Part shown: positions 48,673-57,379 of the stretch, one piece after another
How the letters are laid out: every line of letters begins with the position of its first letter
How positions within the stretch are numbered: position 1 is the stretch's first letter
Source: CAIWHR01 sp963717695
GTDB taxonomy: Bacteria > Pseudomonadota > Gammaproteobacteria > Burkholderiales > Casimicrobiaceae
Direction of reading: 5' to 3'
NCBI GenBank assembly: GCA_963717695.1
Contig: CAVQWR010000001.1
Coordinates: forward strand, 434,001-498,000
Length of the DNA: 64,000 nt
Program-made: the position numbers and the translations under genes
Notes under the pieces: generated by a model
Databases searched by the model: none
Seen by the model: the letters and a program-made list of their open reading frames with translations, nothing else
What the model was told of the DNA's origin: nothing

Positions 48673-50034
48673 ATGGGCGCCACCATTATCGATTCGCGGA
48701 TCTTCGGCAACATCTTCAGTACGGAAGCGATGCGCCACGTCTGGTCGGACGAGAATCGTACAGCGAAGTATCTCGAGACCGAGCGCGCGCTCGCGATCGT
48801 CCAGGGTCGTCTGGGAGTCATCCCGCAGAATGCCGCCGACGAAATCGTGCGCAACTGTGAAATCACGAAGATCGACATGGACAAGCTGCGCGCACAGACC
48901 GAGCGGATCGGCTACCCGGTCCTGGGCGTCGTGTCGCAGCTCAATGCCATGTGCAAGGACAAGCTCGGCGAGTACTGCCACTGGGGCGCCACGACGCAGG
49001 ACATCACCGATACCGCGACCGTGCTGCAGATCCGCGAGAGCCTCGAGCTCGTGGATTCCGATCTCGCGGCGATTTCGGCGGCCCTCGCACGGCTTGCCCG
49101 CGAGCACCGCGACACACCGGTTGTCGGCCGCAGCAATCTGCAGCAGGCGATCCCCGTCACGTTCGGCTACAAGATGGCGACGATCCTTGCCGCTGTCGAA
49201 CGACATCGCGAGCGGCTGGAACAGCTGCGTCCGCGTGTTCTGGTGGGCGAATTCGGCGGCGCGTGCGGCACGCTGGCGTCGCTCGAGACGGGCGCGATGG
49301 AAACCCAGGCGGACCTGATGCGGGAACTGGGGCTCGGCGTACCCGCGATTGCGTGGCACACGGTGCGCGACAGCATCGCCGAAGTCGGCTGCTTCCTCGG
49401 TCTCGTTGGGGGCACCCTCGGCAAGATCTCGATGGACGTCAAACTGATGATGCAGACCGAGGTGGGCGAGGTATACGAGCCGTTCGCGCCCGGGCGCGGG
49501 TCGAGCAGCACGATGCCGCAGAAGCGCAATCCGATCTCGTCGTGCTACATCCACGGCGCCGTGTCGGTGGTGCGTCAGCACGCGGCGGCGCTGATGGACG
49601 CGACGATCGCCGATCACGAGCGCTCGACGGGACCCTGGGAGATCGAGTGGATCGTGCTGCCCGAGGCGTTCTGCCTCACGGCCGGCGCGCTGAAGCAGAC
49701 CCGCTTCGTCCTCGAGGGACTCGAAGTCGATGCCAAGAAAATGCGCGCCAACATCGACATCACCAACGGCCTCGTAATGTCAGAGGCGGTGATGATGGGA
49801 CTCGGTCGCCACATCGGCCGCGAATACGCGCACGACCTGGTCTACGACATCTGCCGCGAGGCGATCCGCACGAATCGCCCGCTGCTCGACCTCCTTGCCG
49901 AGCACCCGGAGATCAGCCGCCATCTCGACCGGGCGGCGCTTGCAAGGCTGTGCGACCCGGCGAATTACCTCGGGCAGGCAGGGCTCATGGTCGATCGGGT
50001 GCTTGCGGCGCGCGAGCGGGCGGGGCACGCCTGA
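48673..50034 (+). CDS. Class-II fumarase/adenylosuccinate lyase-family enzyme
   Basis: A 453-residue lyase. The superfamily signature 'GRGSSSTMPQKRNPISSCYI' is intact, as are 'YCHWGATTQDITDTATVLQI' (with the His and Thr of the active site) and 'DTPVVGRSNLQQAIPVTFGY'. The sequence resembles adenylosuccinate lyase and 3-carboxy-cis,cis-muconate cycloisomerase relatives rather than FumC. Its place directly after hydratase, CoA-transferase and lyase genes argues for an organic-acid substrate (a fumarate- or mesaconate-like compound) and not purine synthesis. Which direction and substrate cannot be told. Confidence 0.85.
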   Translation: MGATIIDSRIFGNIFSTEAMRHVWSDENRTAKYLETERALAIVQGRLGVIPQNAADEIVRNCEITKIDMDKLRAQTERIGYPVLGVVSQLNAMCKDKLGEYCHWGATTQDITDTATVLQIRESLELVDSDLAAISAALARLAREHRDTPVVGRSNLQQAIPVTFGYKMATILAAVERHRERLEQLRPRVLVGEFGGACGTLASLETGAMETQADLMRELGLGVPAIAWHTVRDSIAEVGCFLGLVGGTLGKISMDVKLMMQTEVGEVYEPFAPGRGSSSTMPQKRNPISSCYIHGAVSVVRQHAAALMDATIADHERSTGPWEIEWIVLPEAFCLTAGALKQTRFVLEGLEVDAKKMRANIDITNGLVMSEAVMMGLGRHIGREYAHDLVYDICREAIRTNRPLLDLLAEHPEISRHLDRAALARLCDPANYLGQAGLMVDRVLAARERAGHA

Positions 50035-50097
50035 CCGGGCCGCAGCATACGGCGCCGGTCGTCCCGCGAAGCCCGGTGCTGGGTCGTCGCGCTGTGG

Positions 50098-50613
50098 TCA
50101 GGCGATCGCGCGCCGGCGGAGCAGCACGGTGCCGAGGAGCAGCGTGAAGCTCATGAAGATCAGCAGCGACGCCTGCGCCAGCGTGAATCCCATCACCTTG
50201 AATGAGGTGTCCGAGCAATCGCCCTTCGCGTGGAAGAGCTGCGCCAGGACGTCGGTGACGGACAGCGTGTCCAGCATGTAGGAGAGGCTCGCGCTGCAGC
50301 TCGCTGCAATCGCCGGCGGGAAGAGCTGGAGCTTGGTCTGATACGCGGCGACGCCAAGTCCGCCGAGCGTCATCAACGCGGCCAGCATGAAGATCCGGCG
50401 CTGGGTCACGCCGTGGGCTTCGGCGTAGGCCGCACCGAAAAACACGACGGCGAGCCCGGCATACGTGAAGCGCTGGATGATGCAAAGCGGGCAGGGCTCC
50501 ACCCCGAGCACGTGCTGGACGAAGAAGCTGCCGCCGACGAGGCCGGTGCAGGCCAAGCCCAGCAGCAGCGCGATGCGGGAAGGAGAGTCGAGAAGGCGAC
50601 GCAGGATGCCCAT
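50098..50613 (-). CDS. dsbB: Disulfide bond formation protein DsbB
   Basis: A 171-residue inner-membrane protein that reoxidises DsbA and passes electrons to quinone. Four hydrophobic segments are seen ('IALLLGLACTGLVGGSFFV', 'FTYAGLAVVFFGAAYAEA', 'IFMLAALMTLGGLGVAAY', 'ASLLIFMSFTLLLGTVLL'). The redox Cys pairs are 'GVEPCPLCIIQRF' and the second periplasmic loop 'IAASCSASLSYML' with 'HAKGDCSDTSFKVMG'. The ATG at 50613 is preferred although it has no clear ribosome-binding site; longer in-frame starts add only an Arg-rich stretch. Confidence 0.92.
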   Translation of the reverse strand: MGILRRLLDSPSRIALLLGLACTGLVGGSFFVQHVLGVEPCPLCIIQRFTYAGLAVVFFGAAYAEAHGVTQRRIFMLAALMTLGGLGVAAYQTKLQLFPPAIAASCSASLSYMLDTLSVTDVLAQLFHAKGDCSDTSFKVMGFTLAQASLLIFMSFTLLLGTVLLRRRAIA

Positions 50614-50854
50614 TGAATTATCGGCGCGGGTGCGGCGGGATGACGCACGACTCCCGCCACCGCATCCGAAGACGTAGTTGGCCAATCGACATTATCCACG
50701 AGGTGCCGCAAAGGCGGCTTGATCTCCGTCAGCCGTCACGCGCGAAGTCGCATGCGCCGGCAGCCGTACCGCGCCGCGGGGGGACGCGACGCCGCGAGAC
50801 CGCTATGATGCGAAGGCGCGCACGCCACGATTGGCACGAGCGCGCCACCGAGCC

Positions 50855-52120
50855 ATGTCACGACCCATCCTCAAAGTCACCCGCACCGTCGACGCGACCG
50901 CGCCGCCGAAACCGATGACGACGCGAGCCCGACTCGCGAAGCGCGGGAAGCCGACACCGAAAGCAGCGGCCGCAGTGCCGGCGCCATCGATGCCGGCGAC
51001 CACCGCTGCCACTCCTGATCGAGCGTCGTCGTCTGGGCCGAGATCACCTGAACCAGGCGGCGCGCCGCAAGCGAAGGGCGCGCAAGGCAAGCCGGCGTCC
51101 GGTGCGCGCACGGGGTCGGCGCCGCATGGCGCGGCCAATGCGGGATCGTCGGCGGATGATCCCCTGCGGCGCCGCCGCGCTCCACCCGGTACCCCAACTT
51201 CACCGGGAAATCCGGGCAGACCGAAGCCGGAGTTCGCTTCCAGGGTGAAACAACCGTTCGTCGCCCAAGGAAAGCCGACGCCCGGCGCGAAGGGCGAGCG
51301 CCCGCACGAGCGGCGCCGTTCGCTGGCGCATCCGAGCTACGCTCCCGCCCTGGGGTCCGGCAAGCCGATCGCGCCGCGCCACGAGAATCCCGACGATCCG
51401 CGCCTTTCGAAGCGGATGAGCGAGCTCGGGCTCTGCTCGCGCCGCGAAGCCGACGAGTGGATCGAGAACGGATGGGTGAAGGTCGACGGCAAGGTCGTCT
51501 CAACGCTCGGCGTGCGCGTGTCGCCGCACGCCCGCATCGACATCGATCCCGCTGCCGCGAGTCATCAGAGCGAGCTGGTGACGATCCTGCTGCACAAGCC
51601 GATGGGCTACGTGTCGAGCCAGGCCGAAGACGGCTATCAGCCGGCGATGGTGCTGATCAAGCCGGAAAACCGCTGGGCCGAGGATCCGTCGCCGATCAAG
51701 TTCCGGCCCGGCCATCTGCGCGGCCTCGCGCCCGCGGGACGGCTCGATATCGACTCGACCGGCCTCATCGTGTTCACGCAGGATGGCCGCGTCGCCAAGC
51801 AGCTCATCGGCCGCGACTCCGCCGTCGAGAAGGAATATCTGGTACGCGTCGAAGGCACGCTGACGGACGAAGGATTGAAGCTGCTGCAGCATGGCCTCGA
51901 GCTCGATGGCCTCAAGCTGAAGCCCGCCCGCGTGTCGTGGCAGAACGAGGACCAGCTGCGCTTCGTGCTGCGCGAAGGCCGCAAGCGGCAGATCCGGCGG
52001 ATGTGCGAGCTGGTCGGTCTCAAGGTCGTCGGGCTGAAGCGCGTGCGCAGCGGGAGCGTGCCGCTCGGCCGGCTTCCGGTCGGCCAGTGGCGCTACCTTC
52101 GGCGCGACGAGAAGTTCTGA
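50855..52120 (+). CDS. RluB/RluF-type rRNA pseudouridine synthase with long N-terminal extension
   Basis: About 421 residues. Roughly the first 185 are low-complexity and rich in Pro, Ala, Arg and Lys ('PPKPMTTRARLAKRGKPTPK'), probably disordered and RNA-binding. Then comes an S4 domain ('RLSKRMSELGLCSRREADEW', 'ENGWVKVDGKVVSTLGVRV') and the RsuA-family catalytic domain with the Asp of 'LAPAGRLDIDSTGLIVFTQD'. It ends with 'LREGRKRQIRRMCELVGLKV' and 'LKRVRSGSVPLGRLPVGQWR'. It converts a uridine in 23S rRNA; which position is unclear between RluB, RluE and RluF types. An alternative start lies 24 bases upstream. Confidence 0.88.
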   Translation: MSRPILKVTRTVDATAPPKPMTTRARLAKRGKPTPKAAAAVPAPSMPATTAATPDRASSSGPRSPEPGGAPQAKGAQGKPASGARTGSAPHGAANAGSSADDPLRRRRAPPGTPTSPGNPGRPKPEFASRVKQPFVAQGKPTPGAKGERPHERRRSLAHPSYAPALGSGKPIAPRHENPDDPRLSKRMSELGLCSRREADEWIENGWVKVDGKVVSTLGVRVSPHARIDIDPAAASHQSELVTILLHKPMGYVSSQAEDGYQPAMVLIKPENRWAEDPSPIKFRPGHLRGLAPAGRLDIDSTGLIVFTQDGRVAKQLIGRDSAVEKEYLVRVEGTLTDEGLKLLQHGLELDGLKLKPARVSWQNEDQLRFVLREGRKRQIRRMCELVGLKVVGLKRVRSGSVPLGRLPVGQWRYLRRDEKF

Positions 52121-52166
52121 GCGCCGCGCCCGGCAGGGCGCCGACGCACCTTCCTGGAGCATCCTC

Positions 52167-52514
52167 GTGACGAAACTCGACAACCTGCGGGAGCAACTGC
52201 GCGCGTTCGCCGCGGCACGCGACTGGGGCCAGTTTCACTCGCCGAAGAACCTCGCGATCGCACTGTCGGTGGAGGCGAGCGAGCTGCTCGAACACTTCCA
52301 GTGGCTGACCGAGGCGCAGAGCCGCGAACTCGCGCCCAGGACGCTTGCCGCCGTTCATGACGAAATCGCGGACGTTCTTCTCTACCTCATCCGGCTGAGC
52401 GACGAGCTCGGCATCGATCCCGTTGCTGCCGCCGAACGCAAGCTCGTCGAGAACGACCGGAAATACCCGGTCGACAAGGCGCGCGGCAACAGCACGAAGT
52501 ACACCGAGCTCTAG
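52167..52514 (+). CDS. MazG-like nucleotide pyrophosphohydrolase
   Basis: A 115-residue all-helical enzyme of the RS21-C6/dCTPP1 group, which hydrolyses (d)NTPs such as modified dCTP to monophosphates. The metal-binding pattern is 'IALSVEASELLEHFQWL' (E-x-x-E) followed by 'AVHDEIADVLLYLIRLSDEL' (E-x-x-D). The start is GTG with 'tggag' upstream. The 'FHSPKNLAIALSVEA' start is characteristic. It lies 46 bases after the pseudouridine synthase gene on the same strand. A nucleotide-pool cleaning role is the family expectation. Confidence 0.9.
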   Translation: MTKLDNLREQLRAFAAARDWGQFHSPKNLAIALSVEASELLEHFQWLTEAQSRELAPRTLAAVHDEIADVLLYLIRLSDELGIDPVAAAERKLVENDRKYPVDKARGNSTKYTEL

Positions 52515-52532
52515 GGCGAGCGGGGCATCGGC

Positions 52533-53690
52533 GTGGACGATCCCGCAATGCTGCACTGGAGCGAAGGCGGCATCGAGTCTTCCGCGCGCTGGCATTCGGA
52601 ACGGGGGGCCGCGCCGCCGCGGCGGGTCGTCATCGCCGACGACCGCACCACGGCGGACCACGCGTATGCACTGGCCTGCCAGGGCACCGGGCTCGTCTGG
52701 CGCGGCGACTTCCAGAACGCGCGCCAGCTCCTCAATGCGCTCGCGAGCCGCACGGAGCGCGAGCCGCGCAAGACAAGGAAGCGGCCCGCTGCACCCGTCG
52801 CGCCGTCGGGCGTCGACGCGTTCAATCTGCACCGGCAGGCGCAGTCGCAGCGCGCGCGCACGCTGGGCATGCTTCTGGTGCAGCTCGATGCGGACTACAC
52901 CATCCCTCTGCGGCGCGCGCCGGATCTCCGGCAGGCCTGCCGCGAAGCGTATGGCGAAGGCACGGGTCCGATGGTGGTGTCGCTGCGCGAGCTGCTCGGT
53001 GTCGTCGGCGCCCACGAGTGGCGTGTCAATGGGATCGACGTGCCCGCGATCGGCGGCCGCATCCATCCGCACTACGGGGTATTCGCACCGATCCGACGCG
53101 AATACGTCGATCTCGTGGCGCGGGCGCCGCTGCCCGCGGTAGCGCCTTCCATCGAGCTCGCGTTCGACATCGGGACCGGCACGGGCGTGCTTGCAGCCGT
53201 GCTGGCGAGGCGCGGTCTGCGGCATGTCGTGGCCACCGACGTCGATCCGCGGGCACTGGCGTGTGCCCGCGAAAACATCGAGCGCCTCGGCCTCGACGCG
53301 CAGGTCGAGGTCGTGCGCGCAGACCTGTTTCCCGAAGGTCGCGCCAGGATCGTCGTCTGCAATCCACCGTGGGTTCCGGCGCGCCCCAGCTCGCCGCTTG
53401 AGCATGGAATCTACGACCCGGAAAACAGGATGCTTCTTGGATTCCTGAAGGGACTCCCGGGGCATCTTGCGCCGGGTGGCGAGGGATGGCTGGTGCTATC
53501 CGATCTGGCGGAACATCTCGGGCTGCGGTCGCGGGAGGAGCTGCTGGCAATCATCGGGGCGGCCGGATTGAAGGTCATTGACCGGATGGACGTGCATCCT
53601 ACCCATCCGCGGATCTCGGACAAATCGGATCCGTTGCACGCAGCCCGTGCCGCCGAGGTCACATCGCTCTGGCGCCTTGCGTTGGGTTGA
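52533..53690 (+). CDS. Class I SAM-dependent methyltransferase
   Basis: A 385-residue methyltransferase. Residues ~1-100 form an extra N-terminal region with 'VVIADDRTTADHAYALACQG', unassigned. The SAM site is 'ELAFDIGTGTGVLAAVLARR' with the acidic strand 'VVATDVDPRALACARENI', and the catalytic 'RIVVCNPPWVPARPSSPLEH' carries the NPPW motif of amino-methyltransferases such as PrmC/HemK and RsmC types. Protein, nucleic acid or small-molecule substrates are all possible. It begins with GTG 18 bases after the MazG-like gene. Confidence 0.86.
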   Translation: MDDPAMLHWSEGGIESSARWHSERGAAPPRRVVIADDRTTADHAYALACQGTGLVWRGDFQNARQLLNALASRTEREPRKTRKRPAAPVAPSGVDAFNLHRQAQSQRARTLGMLLVQLDADYTIPLRRAPDLRQACREAYGEGTGPMVVSLRELLGVVGAHEWRVNGIDVPAIGGRIHPHYGVFAPIRREYVDLVARAPLPAVAPSIELAFDIGTGTGVLAAVLARRGLRHVVATDVDPRALACARENIERLGLDAQVEVVRADLFPEGRARIVVCNPPWVPARPSSPLEHGIYDPENRMLLGFLKGLPGHLAPGGEGWLVLSDLAEHLGLRSREELLAIIGAAGLKVIDRMDVHPTHPRISDKSDPLHAARAAEVTSLWRLALG

Positions 53691-53696
53691 GTATTC

Positions 53697-53717
53697 GCGA
53701 TGCCGCGGCGGCATCGC
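53697..53717. terminator. Palindrome between convergent genes, possible terminator
   Basis: Ten-base arms gcgatgccgc / gcggcatcgc around a single g, six bases after the methyltransferase stop and 33 bases before the end of the convergent flavoprotein gene. It would form a strong hairpin in both transcripts, but no T tract follows, so termination is not certain. Confidence 0.4.
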
Positions 53718-53749
53718 GCCAGCGATAGCCCCTCGTGACGGACCCCGGC

Positions 53750-55459
53750 CTAGCCGAGAGCGCCGGGATGTTCCTGGGATCGGCCGCGCGGCTGGCGGTG
53801 TTCAGCGGCAAAGAGCTGGTGAAGGAACTGAATGGCGATGGAGCCTTCACCGACCGCTGAGGCGACGCGCTTCACCGCACCGTGGCGGACGTCGCCGGCT
53901 GCGAACACGCCTGGCATGCTCGTCTCGAGGAGAAACGGGCTGCGATCGAGAGACGATGTGCGGCGCTGCGAGACATCTGCTCCCGTGAGGATGAATCCAT
54001 GCTCATCCCGTTCGATGTTAGGCGGAAGCCAATCGGTGTTCGGTTGGGCGCCGATCATGAGGAAGAGCGCGTTCGCCTCGACCGTGCTTTCTGTCTGCGA
54101 CCCGATGTCGCGCAGCACCAAGCGCTCGAGCCGTCCGTTGCCGCCACCGCCCACGACCTGGCTCCCCAGGCGCACCGCGATATTGTCGGTCGCCTCGATC
54201 TGGCGCACGAGGTATTCGGACATCCCGGCGCGGAGCGAATCGGCCCGCACCACGAGCGTGACTGTGCGGGCGTACCGAGCGAGGTGCAGCGCGGCTTGCC
54301 CCGCCGAGTTGGCGCCTCCGACGACGAAGACATCGCGACCAGTGAATGCCGATGCCTCAGATGCCGGACCCCCGTAGAACACCCCGGCCCCGATCAATGC
54401 TTCCAGCGACGGCACGTCGAGCCGGCGATAGCTGGCGCCCATCGTCAGGATCACCGCGGAGCAGCGCACCTGGGTGCCCTCGGACAGCGTGACCGCCAGC
54501 TGGTCACCGTCACGGGCGAGCCCCGCGACCGACTGCATAAACGCGAACTCCGCGCCGAACACCCATGCCTGGTTGTACGCGCTCTGGGCCAGTTGCCGGC
54601 CGCCGATGCCGCGCGGGAACCCAAGGTAATTCCTGATGAGCGGGCTCGACGTAGCCTGGCCGCCGATGCCGCCCTTGTCGACTACCAACGTGCGAAATCC
54701 TTCCGAGGCGCCGTACACCGCAGCCGACAAGCCCGCCGGACCTGCCCCGACGATGATCACGTCGAATTCCACGCGCTCGGGATTGACGGCACCGCCGGCG
54801 GCCACTGCCACCTCTGCGTTGGTCGGGTTGCCGAGGACTAGGCCATTGGGGAACACCACGAGCGGAAGCTCGGCTCCCTTGGGGGCTGCGGCGACCAGCG
54901 CCCGACCCTGATCCGAGTCGGCCAGGCAGAAGTCGTGCACCACCGCGCACTGCTTTAGCGCCTCGCGCAGCTCGTACGCCCGGCCCGTCCACGACTCGCC
55001 CACGATGTACACCGTGTGGGGCGCGGCTCGGTTCGCCTCCCACCACTCGAGCAGCATGCTCGAGATGGTCTGGTGGAACTGCTCGTCGGGCGATTCTCCC
55101 GGTCGGAGCACATAGTGATCGAACCGACCGTCGGCCACCCCCTCGAAGATCTCGTCGCCCACCGCCTTCTGGCCCCAGTCGCCGAACGCCACCAGCAGGG
55201 CTCGCTTGGCCCGGGGGTGGACCTGCCGGACCTCTGCTAGCAGCTCACTGGCGGGCACGCCCGCGGCCGACCGGCCGGCCAGCACCAACGCGACCTCGAC
55301 GCCCGAGGCGGCAAAGCCCGCGAGATGCGCACGAGCCTCCGCGGGCGATCGCACGCAGACCACCTGATAGTGCCGCGCGTACCGATCGCGCAGCTCGCGT
55401 TCGATGTCGCCCAGCAGGCTTGCATTGTCGTCGATGGCAAGGAGGACGGGCTGCTCCAT
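53750..55459 (-). CDS. Fused pseudo-receiver / thioredoxin-reductase-like flavoprotein
   Basis: A 569-residue three-part protein. Residues ~1-140 have a receiver fold ('PVLLAIDDNASLLGDIEREL') but the phosphoacceptor Asp is replaced ('EVALVLAGRSAAG') and the Lys is Arg ('HYVLRPGES'). Residues ~150-230 are glutaredoxin-like without the active Cys pair ('SWTGRAYELREALKQCAVVH', 'LPLVVFPNGLVLGNPTN'). Residues ~235-550 are a TrxB-type flavin domain with FAD site 'FDVIIVGAGPAGLSAAVYGA', NAD(P) site 'VFVVGGANSAGQAALHLARY' and 'MPGVFAAGDVRHGAVKRVAS'. The C-x-x-C disulfide of thioredoxin reductase is absent ('GVFYGGPASEASAF'). It is a known domain architecture of uncertain role. Confidence 0.85.
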   Translation of the reverse strand: MEQPVLLAIDDNASLLGDIERELRDRYARHYQVVCVRSPAEARAHLAGFAASGVEVALVLAGRSAAGVPASELLAEVRQVHPRAKRALLVAFGDWGQKAVGDEIFEGVADGRFDHYVLRPGESPDEQFHQTISSMLLEWWEANRAAPHTVYIVGESWTGRAYELREALKQCAVVHDFCLADSDQGRALVAAAPKGAELPLVVFPNGLVLGNPTNAEVAVAAGGAVNPERVEFDVIIVGAGPAGLSAAVYGASEGFRTLVVDKGGIGGQATSSPLIRNYLGFPRGIGGRQLAQSAYNQAWVFGAEFAFMQSVAGLARDGDQLAVTLSEGTQVRCSAVILTMGASYRRLDVPSLEALIGAGVFYGGPASEASAFTGRDVFVVGGANSAGQAALHLARYARTVTLVVRADSLRAGMSEYLVRQIEATDNIAVRLGSQVVGGGGNGRLERLVLRDIGSQTESTVEANALFLMIGAQPNTDWLPPNIERDEHGFILTGADVSQRRTSSLDRSPFLLETSMPGVFAAGDVRHGAVKRVASAVGEGSIAIQFLHQLFAAEHRQPRGRSQEHPGALG

Positions 55460-55818
55460 GGCGGCGCGAATTTAACGGGGCCGAGACGGCTAGTCAATTC
55501 CGTCTATCACGCGGGACGCCAGACCGAATGGGTCGCCTCGCCCCGCAAGGACTGCTTCCTGGCAATGTGCGCGGCGATACTGAAGGTTCGCTACTGGCCG
55601 ATAGGTCCAGTTGATCGGCTGCGACGACAGGTCCGCTTCCGCAGCATTGCAGACATTAAACGCGACGCGGCGTACGTCTCTGATCACCCAATACCAGCCG
55701 CTCGGCGTCGCCGCCCAATTTACTCGGTGGCGGCCGTGCGGCTTGATTCCGTCTCATTGAAAACGCGTGTCGACCTACACAGGCTTGAACTACCTCATCG
55801 CAGAATGGTCACTAGCTC
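55460..55818. other. Noncoding stretch upstream of the Tat-exported protein
   Basis: About 360 bases, less GC-rich than the surroundings, with no supportable gene. It separates two genes transcribed away from each other, so promoters for both should lie here. A patch at about 55631-55650 ('aggtccgcttccgcagcatt') has the look of a dispersed repeat but has no clear second copy in the window. Confidence 0.4.
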
Positions 55819-56484
55819 ATGTCGTCGCGCCGCCAATTCCTGCTAGCCTCAACAGTTCTGCTTGGGTATTCGCGATTGGCATTGGCGGCCGCGAGCACAA
55901 ACCTTCTTCAATTGCGTGTGGAGTACGCGGCGACGAGCCTCATCGAAACAAACGGACATACGACGCCTGGGCGCCTGTGGCGCACCCGCTCGGCACTGCG
56001 CCACGAAGGCCAACAATTTGGCCATGCATCGACTGTGATTGCCCGGCTCGATCGCAATCTCGGCTGGCTTGTAGTGGCTGACTCCGGCTTGGCGCTCGAG
56101 ACCGATCTCTCAGCTCTGGATGTGCCGATCGAAGTACTGAATGGTGGTGGTGGCATGCGACAGAATCGAGAAGGACGAGAGCGTGTGAACGGGCTGGACA
56201 CCGTGCGCATCCGGGTAGAACGCAATACCGGTCCGGGAAGTCACTTCGCAGGCCACGTTTGGGCGACGGATGAAGGTGTGGTCGCGCGCCTTGCCGGCGA
56301 GGGCGAGAGCCGTGGCCGGCGCGGTCGGTCACTGATGAATTTCCGCGATGTGAAGATCGGGGCGCTCGATCCCGGCCTCTTTGAGGTGCCGCGCGGCGTC
56401 CAAGTCATTCAGGTCAAGGGCGGCGATCTCGCGACATTGCTTGCAGGTATGGAGGCGGCCGGTCAGATTGGACTCCGTCGCTAG
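55819..56484 (+). CDS. Tat-exported protein of unknown function
   Basis: A 221-residue protein with a twin-arginine signal peptide: 'MSSRRQFLLASTVLLGYSRL' followed by 'ALAAAS'. The SRRQFL core matches the Tat consensus, so it is probably exported folded. The mature part is beta-rich ('LLQLRVEYAATSLIETNG', 'TVIARLDRNLGWLVVADSG', 'LDTVRIRVERNTGPGSHFAG', 'MNFRDVKIGALDPGLFEVPR') and resembles the open barrel of LolA/DUF4412-like periplasmic proteins. I cannot name a family. It is alone between two noncoding stretches. Confidence 0.65.
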   Translation: MSSRRQFLLASTVLLGYSRLALAAASTNLLQLRVEYAATSLIETNGHTTPGRLWRTRSALRHEGQQFGHASTVIARLDRNLGWLVVADSGLALETDLSALDVPIEVLNGGGGMRQNREGRERVNGLDTVRIRVERNTGPGSHFAGHVWATDEGVVARLAGEGESRGRRGRSLMNFRDVKIGALDPGLFEVPRGVQVIQVKGGDLATLLAGMEAAGQIGLRR

Positions 56485-56848
56485 GCGTTATGCGGCGTTG
56501 AGCCGAATCGGAAGCAGCATCGGAGTCGGAAATTTCCAACACTGGCCGGAACTGATTCGGGGCCAGCGTTCTCTCGCTTGGCGGCGCTATTGCGGATAGC
56601 AGACTATCGGGGCTCGGTGGCAGCTTTGCCGCGCTCAGCGGCCAGTTGGCCGAACCGCGAGAACTTCCGCAGCCGGCCACAACCGGTCGGCCAGTGTCGC
56701 GGCCCAAGTTTCCATAGAGCAGACGTTCGCGTCGGGCAAACGGAAGATCTCCGATCGAGGGCGTTCGCGGACTCGCCAGTACAGCCTGCACTCCGCAAGG
56801 GGCCCAACCATCTCAATCTAGCGTGGAAGCGTCGCTACTGCTTCCGAT
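56485..56848. other. Noncoding stretch after the Tat-exported protein
   Basis: About 360 bases with no gene that I can support on either strand. Open frames here lack motifs and ribosome-binding sites. It leads into the feoB remnant, so it may be debris from the same decayed locus. Confidence 0.35.
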
Positions 56849-57145
56849 CTACTGGTAGGTGCGATCCAATACAGTTTTGCAGGCATGCTCGGGCAGGTGC
56901 TCCCTTCGCTCGTCGCTCCGATTGGATTCAACTGGCAGATTTCGATCACGCTTGTCCCCGGAATTGCGGCGCGGCAAGTGGCCGTCGCGGCGCTCGGTGC
57001 CGTTTACGCGATGTCGTGCCGACAGCACGGTCGCAGCGCAACTTACCCCGGTGATTTCCGCTGGCTGGCCACGCGCGACGGCGTTTTCCCTGCTCGCCTG
57101 GTGCGTCTTCGCGCCGCAGGGCACTAGCCTTAACAGACACGGCTT
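56849..57145 (+). pseudogene. feoB: feoB fragment (ferrous iron transporter C-terminal region)
   Basis: One frame reads 'IQYSFAGMLGQVLPSLVAPI', then 'GFNWQISITLVPGIAARQVA' and 'VAALGAVYAMS', the membrane region of FeoB that normally reads like IQYSFAG...APLGFDWQI...PGMAAREVAVGAL. After a frame change near 57040 another reads 'ATAFSLLAWCVFAPQGTS', matching the next FeoB segment (SLLAW-VFAPQC). The GTPase domain and most of the membrane domain are absent and the remaining part is broken, so it is a relic. It lies in a 900-base gap before the cytochrome gene. Confidence 0.7.
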
Positions 57146-57379
57146 TTGTCCGGTGAAGCCCCCGCCGGCCTCAACCGTAACGGAATCCGCTGCATCGAGT
57201 TCTCGGCGCGAGAATCCGGCGCCCGACAGCGCCACCCTGCGTCAACAAGACTTGGGAAATGCCAAACACAACTCCTCGCCGAGACAACGCGAGCGACGCG
57301 CATTTGTGCCACGTCAAGCCATGGACTGCGGAATACGCGTAAGTTGAAATGGTCTGAGCCGGCCGAAAAAGGGGGACGT

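Noticed and set aside
56480..56500. A sequence like an integron attC end ('taggcgttatgc') after the Tat-exported gene
   Set aside because: The core does not fit GTTRRRY, and no partner R' box or cassette array is seen.
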